Shown piece by piece: positions 50,430-62,200 of a stretch of DNA of 64,000 bases (the stretch's first letter is position 1; the number at the start of each line of letters is the position of its first letter). The translations under genes and the position numbers were made by a program. This DNA is from Bugula neritina. Its lineage: Eukaryota > Bryozoa > Gymnolaemata > Cheilostomatida > Bugulidae. The notes under the pieces were generated by a model, which worked only from the letters and a program-made list of their open reading frames with translations, was not told where the DNA came from and made no database searches. Where the stretch lies: contig OZ037766.1 in the NCBI GenBank assembly GCA_964035545.1, positions 10,983,722 to 11,047,721 of the forward strand, written 5' to 3'.

Positions 50430-53093
50430 ATGTCCACAAGGAAATATTCTACCATTCAACCCTTTTCCAACTCAAACTCTATTGCTGGGCAGAAAGACTC
50501 TGGGGCTACCAAAGTTTCATGGTAATTTATTTTAGCCTTAGTTTTCTATGTCACTGATATGAGGTATGCTGTAAGCAACAAGTTTGTATAATAAAGGTGT
50601 AGTTAAATTCATTTTGTGATAGCAAAAAATGGTCTTTAGATATTAATAGCTGGAATAAAAATCAATCATTATCTGAAGAGTTGTCTGCTACTAACATGTG
50701 CATCGTGCAGCTGATGTATGTCACTGTATAACTTTAATTTGGAAATCAAGTCTGGTTAGGCTTAGTATAAATTAGTAAACTTATATATTCTTATACATTA
50801 ATACATTTAATAACCAGTAACTTGTTTTGTATACATAGAAGTTTTAGTACTAAACTATATGTTTGACCTCACTAGTTCTCGTAGTTAATTGAAATCGTCA
50901 CATTAGCACTACACACACCACACGCACAAACGCCACATGCACACACACAAGCACACAATGGCCAGATCTATTTTATTTAACATCATTTGCTATAGGTGCA
51001 AATTCACTTATTGAACTGTTCTTGGTGTGTTAGTTATATATTATATTATATTTAAGGAATAATACTGCTTGTTTGAGGCCTGTTCTGTGCTCTCAAGTCC
51101 TACGAGATGTTAACGTTTCAACTCAGCATCACTCAATGAGAATGACACCTGGAGAGATTGGAAAGTTTCACAAAACACCTTCTGGAAATGCATGGGTACA
51201 GCTTGAAGCCGAAGAGCAGGTTCACATTTACTAATATATTTATGAAGTATGTAAATGTGTGATCTCTTACATTTGTGCAGTGAGAGCAGCAATACCACTT
51301 GTTTTACCACTACTGGCTATCAGCTCAGCTTTTCAAACATTTTGTTATGTTATACTCAGACATTTTACTTCAATGTGTTGTCATAATTAGACTATAGTTG
51401 CCTGTGGTGGAGAGAAGTGTCAATTTTGAAAAATACCAGAAAGTCACTGAATTTATTTTCAAAGTAAAATAATAAAAGGTTTTGAGACTTGAGAGCATTT
51501 AAATTTTAAAATGTATTTTAATTGCACAGCTTCAAAAATTCTACTAATTGAATCGGATGTTTAATGTGAGATGATATTAAGACAATATGATTAAATTTCA
51601 CCATAGCTCTCTTTTTGTATGTTGAACGAGTGTCATGTGATGAAGCCTCAACATATTATTTGTATATAAAATATACATTCATAGATTGTATGGTAATATT
51701 ATTTTCCTGTTATGGCTAACTGTATTTTACTGTGAATAACATTGCAGCTGGAGAATTGGGAGAGAGCCGTGCAGTACAATGAACAGATGGAACGACAACA
51801 AGAAGAAAAGGCCTCAAAGTTGATGGAATTTCAAAAAGATGTAAAGGCAAGAGTGAAGAAAATGGTAGAAGCCAAGCAGCAAGCTTTGCTTGCTAAAACA
51901 TATAAAGATGTAAGTTTTTTAGAATTGTTAGTTTAAAAAATTTTCAGGTTTAAATTTTAGCTTAGTTCAATAGTTTGCAGATAATCTGATAGCAAAACTT
52001 GTAAAATAGCTTTTCCCTTTAGAGGTTGTTGCAGTTTTAAATATTAACAAATGTTTTTCACTATTCCCAAAACTTTCAAACTTTTATTCCTGAAACAGGT
52101 TTCATCAATTCTATACCAAAGGAGACCTATAGTTGCTCATGTTGAATTTGGTGAAAAAAAATGGAAATCACTTTTAGAATAATTTATATTCAACTTTATT
52201 TTTACTGATTGTAAGATATATTTTACAAAAGATAAATTATGAAAGTTCTCTTAGCACTATGGCACAGCCTTAATGCAACTTTCATCTTCACTGTCAAAAT
52301 AGGTTTTTTGTTAATTTTCTACTAAGACACATACAAGTAATATACTAAATTTTCAGTCTTTTCTGTATATTATTCTCTATGCTGATTGAAAGTGATTTTA
52401 CAATAAATATTCAAATATTAATGCATCCCTGGCATATTATATGTGTATATGCTTATATGTAACACTTCACTTTAAAAAAACGAAGACTTTTTGATGGTGC
52501 CCTCCAAATCTTAGTTACAGATTTTAGATGAAGGAAATATATTTCAACTGAAAATCAAGTGCAATAGTTATAAACTTTGCCCGTAAGTTGTGTACGCCCT
52601 ATAGAGTTTAGACTATTGCATTAAAACAACCAGTCAGGAAATGGTTGAAATGTTCTTAATACAGCAAGGTCAGCATTTCAGCTCAATGTCTTTTCTAATA
52701 GAAATAGTTCAAGTTATTGTGCTATAATTACCTCTATTTATAAATTAGGGAAGCAAATCCTTGAATTTTCTTTTTTCCTTTAGTTGTCTTCTTCTTATTA
52801 TGAAGGACTTTATTTCTGTATTTGTGAATTGCTGACGTGCCCCTAATTGTAGAATTTAAGGGACATTTTTCAATATTTATAGTTTTTTATTTGCAAATGA
52901 ATTTCACACTTTTGTCTAGGTTGAATTGGAGCGAAAGGTGGCACATAAAACAGCTTTCCTGGCACAAGCCTTCATTCCCAATGCCAGTGAAGTAATGGTA
53001 CATGGCAGAAGCAATTTGATGATCAAAGATTATCCTACTGACCATTCTGGCCAACCAGGTATTCTTAGTTTGAATTGTAAATATTTTTACTAG
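50430..53093 (+). CDS. CCDC15: Short CCDC15-like coiled-coil protein (4 exons)
   Basis: Exons 50430-50521, 51057-51219, 51748-51909, 52920-53093; 591 bases, 196 residues. Exon 2 ends GNAWVQLEAEEQ. Exon 3 is a strong coiled coil with KLMEFQKDVKARVKKMVEAK and QQALLAKTYKDVE. This follows the N-terminal CCDC15 arrangement (W-V-E/Q, then a helix with HFQKQVKYRVNQQ and QLQKSYE). Exon 4 continues HKTAFLAQAFIPNASEVMV. A GT donor at 53059 would allow further exons, but none is visible and reading through gives a stop at 53091-53093. Human CCDC15 is about 950 residues, so this is either a short form or only the conserved N-terminal part. Exon 4 lies 170 bases from the last exon of the converging coiled-coil gene. 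Confidence 0.6.
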
Positions 53094-53263
53094 ATATTTC
53101 AACCTATTCAATATTATGTATCTATATTATATTTGTTTATATATCATAACATATTGAATAACAAATTGTTCATAATACTAGTTTTTATCTTAATTATTTG
53201 TTAATTTTACGACTAGAATGTCTCATAGGTAGGAATAACTCAATCTGGATTCCCTGAGTTTAT

Positions 53264-56200
53264 TTATTTCTTCTTTCTTCTCACTTTTCCTTGATTTTTC
53301 TCAACAATTCTCTGTGAAGCTTTCTTCATTTCTTCACGGCTCAGTATGTTGGAGGCAGTTTTGCTAGAATCTTCTTCAAACACATCTGTGGTAAATAAAA
53401 AGTCAACAATATTGTAATTTTGTTTTTATTTGCTCAAAAGTAAATATCTTTATTGTGATTATGTCATGCTTTTGGAGTTATGCTCTTTTTTCTCTGAAAA
53501 TCATCTCCCGGTATTTATTTTATATTAATTTAAATTATGGTTCTGTTGAAGCAGATCTGCTTAGTTACATTTATAATATAATTATAATAATAATATTTAC
53601 AAAGTAGTCTTGGCCACTACTCAAATAAAACTTTGCGGTTGTCTACCCAAACAATTTATCAGCTTAGGTAATCTGATTGTGGCATTGGCATTGGCAGGGA
53701 AGAAAAAAATAGTTAGTAAAAGCTATGGATAAACAGGTCTAATTATAACTTAAAGCAAATGCAGTTTTCTTTTGGGAGAGGGGTTCTGTTTTCGGGGCTA
53801 TTTACATACATGTTTATTTCTGGAATGGTTTCTTGTTCAAGTTGGAAAAAGTCTATGCATTCCAATGGTGCATTTGTTTATGCAAAAATCTGCATCTCTA
53901 AATAATCTAACCCTTTAACAGTGCCCTCAAATATAGTTGGCAAGCATTATGCAGAGCATGTGTTTAATTATTCTATTGATAAATTAGATGTTTTTAATAT
54001 TGTGTCGTTGTAGTAACTAATCTGTATATTGCAGTTGCTAAGAATAACTTAATAAAAGTTAGCAATAATCAGCATTAACTCTCCAATGCTACTATTACTG
54101 GGCCTGAGCATTGGGCCTGATCTCTTGGGGTAGAGTAATATCATCTGCAGCTGAGAAGAAATTAGGAATTGCTTTAACATATGCTGCAAAGCTGTTTGGG
54201 CACACAACTCCAATATTTAGCCAAGATAATATTTCTGTTTTATTTGAATAGCAGATAAATTTAACTATACAGTCCTGCTATAAGTTAATCATATTTATCA
54301 TAAGAAAGCCAAACAGTTGAACAGACTACATGGCTACATAAACAGTGGTTAAATAAATTCTGGGAAAACACCTCATATTAACTAGCCGAGAGGCTTTTAG
54401 TAGGTTCAATGACAATTTTATTTTAGTTTTGTATTTGGTAAACTCAATTATTGGCCAAACAGTATTTACGTGCAACAATAGCCCAAATTCTTTAGTTGTA
54501 TATGAAAACATAGCATCAGTGTTTCTTATTTAATTTACTTTTCCTCTAGAGCACAGGCTTTTCCCAATTTTATGTTACATCGAAAATATTTTGGGCAGTA
54601 TTTTGATTAGATTTGTGTTGAGCAAATATATAAGTTGAACTAAAATTTATAATAAAATATGTCACATTTATATTATGTTGGTCAATGCAAGAAAAACTAG
54701 ACTGTGGTTGAAGCAGTCATGAATATAAATTTATTAATTTTGACAAACTCTTTTAAACTTAAATATGGAGCTTCTATTTTACATATTCTACTTTGCAGTT
54801 TGAAATTGCTGTTAACAGCCTTGCTGTAACAAGTTGTGCTATTAGGTTAAAGCACCATTTTAAACTTAATGAAAAACAATATTGTAGAAACTCTGACTAA
54901 ACAACCTTTCGACTGTAGTATCACAAAGTTACCTTTTTATTACATTTTAGGCAGAAGTAGAAAATAAATGCTTTAACTAAAGTAATACATATGCAATTAT
55001 TATAGGTCTACATTGACAACAAATGCAAATAATACCTAATCTTCAGTAATAATGCATTGAGAATACAATGGCTAACATTTGATTTTACAAAGATCAAGGC
55101 ACCAGTGAAAATAGCTCTTAAAATAGCCGATCATTACTTTAACTCCTTGTTTACTTTTACTACTACTATTATTAATGCTATAATAGCTACATGACTGATG
55201 ATAGTTAGCATCCCTATTAACATTAAGCCTCAGTAGTATTATTTGTAATAGAAGTTACTTTTACTCTAACTACCATTACTATTTTATGAAATCTAACATT
55301 ACTGCCACCCAATCTCAACAGTGTTAGTAGCTACAGTTTTCAGTAGCCATTTCAGGCTTCTTAGTTTAAGCCTATTCTCCCTACTGACTTGAAGCAAACT
55401 TTAGTTTATACAACAGCAATCCTCATAACTTGCTAAACTAATCATGTTCATATTCCCTCTTAAAAGTAATATATAATATAGTATTATTATTCACTAAATT
55501 TCTTTTTTTCTTTAAATGTTTCCAATATTACAATTTTGACTAAACAATCAACTTTTATCCATAGCATAATCAGTTTTTACTGCACTTTGTACTAAAATGG
55601 AAAGTTGTTTTATTTAATTTACAATATTTGCTATTTTGAGATTCAAATGATTCATAAAATTATCCTGTGACAAGAGTCTTGTGCTTTAGTTGAAAAACTG
55701 TTAACATAATGTAAAATTTCCCCTTTTAGATAGTGTAGAATGTAAATCTATACGATGCTTATTACTTATATCAAAACTACATTATTATATTCTTTGCTTT
55801 TTTAGGCCTGTTCACTAAAACTATGTAAAAATTATTAAATTATTAAATCATAACATAGGAAACATAATGTTCCCCTCCAAAGAAACACCTAAATTAGTTA
55901 CTTTAAAATTAAAAATTGAAATAAACTCACATATAATTAAAGTTAGTTCTTTAAATCAAATGCTCAGACTCAAACTCAGCAGTTTTTGTTGTCAAAAATT
56001 GACTTTTAAATTCAAACTGGTATGTCTTGAAGTTGTCTATGTCTAAAAACTTGGACTTAATATATAAAAATCAGCATTTGACTATAGATGTATCCATCAT
56101 GTATTCAATTTAGCTATAGTTGCACGGTGTCATCCCAGTTAGACGCTATTTGTTTATTTTGGTACAATATATATTTTATGTGCAATTTATTTGAATATTT

Positions 56201-59200
56201 TTTAAATATATGTATATTTAAATAAACTTGGATCAATTGTTTGTTATCTAGCACATAAATAAATTCCTGTGATCTGCATTAACTCAATGGCTTTGCACAT
56301 TCTATACTTCTTGTTGATTGAAAAAATACTTTATTAATACAAATTCATTAAAAATAATGTCTATTATTAATATATTACTGTTTTTTGCCCCCCCCCCCCA
56401 CAAAACCATGAAAAGTTAACTCTTATTCCAGATACTTTATATTAGCTATTATAGCTATTAGCATATTAGCTATTTAGCAATCAATACAACAGTTATATAC
56501 TATATTGCGGTACCAAAATAAAAAAATGTGGTCTAACTGGGAAATGTCCATGTGGGAAATTTAGCCTAGCGTCTATCTGGGATGAAACCAGTTGCACATA
56601 TATGATCTATGCAACACCTGTACATCTTGTGCTGATAAGAATCTTACCTGTGTGTAGCATTGTGGATATCAAATCTCTGCTTTGGTAAGCTACAAATTAA
56701 AAGTGGGCAGAAGCTGTAAAAATATTTCCAATTGGTATTTTATATTTTGACCAGTTGTGAAAATTACCCATCTACACTAAATGTTAGACTCGACCCTTTA
56801 TATAGTTAAGGCAATGATACACTATAGCTCTCTCTTTGCCAAAATCAGTTGGTTTTTAGCTATAGTTAGCTGTTCAGGTAATAATCAATGAATTGCCCTG
56901 CTAGACAGTAGAGTCTCTTTTGCTTGACTTGCTTAGCCACTGACTTGACTTGCCACGATATTATCCCAGCTTTGAGATGTGTCATCCCAGATAGATGCTA
57001 CCCTACTTAAATGCTATTTATTTATTTTAGTACAATATGATTATACGTATTTTATGTGCAATTCATTTGAATGTTATTGACATATATGTATATTTAAATA
57101 AATTTGGACCAATCGTTTGTTATTTAGCACATGAATAAATTTCTTTGATTTGCATTAACGTATTAATTCTGCATTTTTTATACTTCTTGTTGTTTGAAAA
57201 AAGACTATTTTAATAAGAGGTATTCATTAAAGATATGTCTATTATTAATGTATTCCTTTTTTTTGTCTCGCACAAACTCGTAAAAATTGGAATATTATTC
57301 CAGATAATTCATGTTAACTGTTATTTCATGTTTAGCAATTAATACAACAACTATCTAGGTATATATGGATATATCATTATATATGCTACCAAAATAAAAA
57401 CTAGCGTCTAACTGGGAAGCGTCTATCTGAGATGAAACCCTCTGAGAACCTTATAATTATGGTATTTGAATTGCTTACCAGTTCCCTCTTCTTCCTCTCC
57501 TCTAATATCAACTCTGGTGTTGGCTTTAGGTAGTGTATCTTCCATAAAATCTAAAAACTACAATAGGTGATGCTATTTGATATTTTTACTCAATAAATAT
57601 AAACACCTCACACACCACAATATTGCTAAACTTAAAATTTTTTAACAAAGAGATTATTTGCATATGCAAATTTCATTCACAACCAAACGAAATCCAAGTA
57701 GTAAAACAGAAAACTTGTATTGGGCAACTATGTTATTAAATTTATCAGCAACAGATGCCCTTTTTTAAGTCATGTTTAATTTTCGATCCTTCCATCAATA
57801 ACTATCAACTTGGCTGGTGAATCTGGCTTAGGGATTTAAAGTGCATAGAAAGTTTTTAATACTATCAAATCTGTAATATATAATACAGTGTAGATAAATT
57901 TATTTTGGCTAATATTTATTTGAATTCTTAGACTTGAGGGAAATCTACTCCCTGAATGAATGCTAATTACTCACCTCGGGGTTTTCTAGGAAGTCCACCA
58001 CTTTCCCATGTGGCTCAATTTGCTTGCAAAGCAACTCCAGCTTTTCTGTTAGCGTCTGTATATCAACTTCATAATTTCCAGTCATTGCTTGCTTAGCGCG
58101 CTGAAATTCACAGGAGGTGTTTATTTTGTATTGAACATTAAGTTTTCTAAAAGCCTATTTTCAGCTTCTTCTAGTTATCTTGTTGAGACTTCATAGAACT
58201 TCAACATATTTGAACTCACCGAGTCAATTTTATACTTTTGTAAAATTGTAAACAAGTTTTCAAGAGCTATATCAACGTCATGAAGCAAATCTTCCTTCTC
58301 TTTAATAGATTTGGTGGTTGTTGCAAGTTGCTGCTTTTTATCTTCAACTTCTTGAGTTGCTTGGTCAATTTTTTTCGTACCCCTGAAAAGTGCTTGCAAT
58401 GCTGAACATAAGTGAGATATGATGAGAAAACATGCCATAAATTGTACAACTACAAAATAAGCTGATAACTAGTGTAGTATATAGCAAATCTTAAAAAGAG
58501 TTTTTTTTAGGAAGTTATGCAAAACTAGTAAGTTTTTGTACTAAATCTGAATCTAAATTTCTTGTTGTTCATGAAATTGCTACTGCTACTATTACTGAAA
58601 ATAAAAAAACTAGATTTTAAAAAAGTTAAAAGTTGGCAAACGTAAAGGAATTAAATGCTGCTGTGGTGTTTCATTGAATTTTACATATAGTTTCAGCTAA
58701 AGCTTTTAATTTATTGTTTATAAAAAAATTGTTTGTACCTCAATAAATAAAAATTAAATGATTAAAGTAATTAAATCATTGTTAACTCACTCAGACACTC
58801 TTTTCTCACTAAAATATTTGATCTTCTGATATTCCTTGCTAACTCCCTGCTTCTCTATCTCAAGCAGAGCTTTCTGGTCTTCTAGATTGGAAATTTGTAG
58901 TTCCAAAGCTTTTTGTACTTTATTCTGTTGTACTATAGCTGGCAGTATTTCCTGTATGAAATATTGAGTTAAGAGTAACTGCAGTTTACTGAGAGTGTAA
59001 TTTTTGTACGTTGTATATACAACTTTCTGAGAGTGTACATGGGAAATGCGGAGAAATGAATGCCAAACAAAATTGTATAATAATTAAAGTGATTTTTTAG
59101 TTTTCAGAATAATAAAATATTTATAATAACTATATTATATTTCTTGTATAAATAATTACCTCTTTAGTAGAAACTTTACAGGCATTTTTTAAAACTGAAG

Positions 59201-62200
59201 ATTTTGTTTCATAGTCCACTCTCTTCTTCCTTTGCTGCTCATATTTCTGCTGCATTGAGTAGGCTTCATCTAAAACATAAGAATATTATTTCTATAAAGC
59301 GAAAGTTAGCCAATACGTGGTTAAATTGTTACATGAAATAGACCATGTAAAACTCAGCCAATCAGCGAAGTGTACCAGGTCAATGTCTTACCATTGTAAC
59401 TGATATAAAATTCTGCAAGTTCAATTGCAAAATGCATGCTTCTAAAAGCTAGTTGTGCAACTTTTTTTTCATGCATTATTTAATTTCATATCTTAAATTG
59501 ATGACTCTTGAAATGAATTTTTAAAATGTCTAAATTAAGTGTTTATAAAATACAATTAAAAATTTCATGTCTAGAAAAATGACCTGGTACACTTTTGCAA
59601 CTTAAGGCCAATTATTACATAACTGCCAGCTTAGTAGTTATTTGTTGTTGCAGCTTGAATGGGTTATTGTTTAGCATTGGAAGCTTGCAGTAAACATCTG
59701 TGAATTTGGTACATGACTTTGATTGGCTGGTTTTTGAATGGCCCTTTAGTATATGCATCTGGATGGCTAAGTAGTGTTGACTCCGCCTACATCTAGCTAA
59801 TGTACAGTAGCCAATCCACAGTAGTATTACAAAATTTCTGTTTAACAAATGAAATATTCTGATCATTTGTCTTGTACTTTACAATAGTAAATATTCTATT
59901 CAACTAGAATTTTATTGTATGTGAGCCATGGGAACTACTAAGAGGTTAAATCAACCACCCATGCTAGTAATATTGTAGCTCGCAGTAATAGCAAGTCCAC
60001 ACCATATAAATATACGCATAAGCTATTATGTGCAGCTTATGAATGCTGAAATGACCCCATTTCTTACCTTCTATTTGAAAAAAATTGTATTACATATTCT
60101 GCCACTTCTGCACCAGGAACTTGTTTTCCTTTTAAATTTTGAAAATAGTGGTCAGTTTCTGCAGCAGTCAACATCCACAATAAACAACGTAAGCTTTCAA
60201 ATAAACTATAAATATATGAAATATTAGTGTGGAAACAATGTCATTTATTCATTGCTATGATGAAAAAATTACAAGAATATTATATAAAAGCTAGATATAG
60301 ATTTCTAGTAAAATGGCACAGGTAAAAATAACACATTTTTACTTCAAATTCTAAATTTCATCAGTCACCAATGGTGGCTGTAGATTACAGAGAGCACAGC
60401 AGACTATCATAATCATAATCATAAGGATGGTCAGCCCACTGAGCAAAATTCAACTCCAACCCTTCATTTGGGTTACCAATGCACTAAAGCATATAATGTA
60501 AGACGCACAAAAAAACAGTGGTTTTAATGAAACATGTGAAAGAAGCGAACAGAAAAACGTCTTCAACAGAGTCAGCTGATATAGAGCAACAGAACTCATC
60601 TGACAGCCATCCTCATAGTCAGACTTCATCAGAAGTAACTGAGTTACCAGAATCATCAACTACTCAGAAAAAAAGATCTGCACTTTCTATTGATAGACGA
60701 AAATCAAAAGTTGGAAGAAAAGGCTCAAAAAGTTCCACGTTTAAACAAAAAGCAACTATTGAAAAAGTAAAAGTTTTTAAAACTTTCACCACTACAGATG
60801 AGCGAACTAAATTCTATACTGGAATTCCTACACGTTCTCTATACTATTTTTTAGCAAGGTAAAAATTATGATTTTCTTATTGCAAAGATAGACTATGGTT
60901 TATTACAAATAAACAATGCAAGTCTCACTATGCTAAAATCTGTACATTGATTATATTTGATGTGTAGTAAAACTGTCATTTTAATTAAATTTGTTGCAGT
61001 ATGAGTGTATCATTCATACATTTCTTATTAAAGATGTTGTTTTATGTAAGATATTTATAAATACCACAGTGGTCATCTGCATGCTTTGATTTATTTAGTT
61101 TAGGGTTTTATTTAAACAAGCAGCAGTCTTTTATTTGTGGACAAATTGACTCACTTTCTCCAGGAAAAGTAAATTGTTTTGACTTAAATTTTCTTTGGTT
61201 ATTTTAAAGCTTATCAAAAGTGGCCTCCTAATCTATATTTTAGCTGAAACTAACTCAGTGTTTAAAACTAAAATGGTTTACACTTGTTACTAGTTTCACT
61301 TATTCACAAGCATTATTAAATGCTATTCTAGAAATAATATGGGTTTGAATTAGTTATAGTATAATTATAAAATGAAGTAATAATTATTTGTCCACAGTAT
61401 TTGTTTAAACTCATGACTTCATTCAAAGAATGTATTCATACAACTAGCTTATTATGTACTGTTACAGTATTATGTAACACATGTTGACACACATTACATT
61501 CTGTTTGGATGGTGATATATTGGGTCAAGCCTTCAACTAGCAGTTTTTGAACTTCATAGTTCTTGCAAAATATAACTGAAGCTACTTACCAGAGGGTAAA
61601 AACTGCTGAATGAATACAAACTAAGCACAAAATTTATTTAACACATACATTATAATTTGAATCATAATTTAATTTTCATTCTTTGTTTACTATATTTAGA
61701 TTTATATGTCCGAAGATGAAAGTTCTCACTTTCAGAAAAAAAGTTAACAGGACAAGATAAACTTTTATTGGCTTTGATGAAGCTGCGTCAATATTTACAG
61801 TTTCAAATGCTTGCTGGCCTTTTTTATATCTCTAAATTAAGTTACTGCAAACAAAGTTGATTGCTAACCTTCGAATCCATGTCAAAAGAGCAATCAAAAG
61901 AATAAAGGAGTTCAATATTTTAAATGGTCCTGGAGGTGTGAACTTGGTGTTGGCACCTCTATTAGACAAGATTATGATAGTTTGCTGTGCTCTCTGTAAT
62001 CTACAGCCACCATTGGTGACTATGAAATATTTAGAATTTGAAGTAAAAATGTGTTATTTTTACCTGTGCCATTTTACTAGAAATCTATATCTAGCTTTTA
62101 TATAATATTCTTATAATTTTTCATCATAGCAATGAATAAATTACATTGTTTCCACACTAATATTTCATATATTTATAGTTTATTTGAAAGCTTACGTTGT

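Noticed and set aside
56126-57439. Segmental tandem duplication explaining the two 463-base units
   Set aside because: Each unit has its own distinct flanking 8-bp duplication, which fits independent transposition better.
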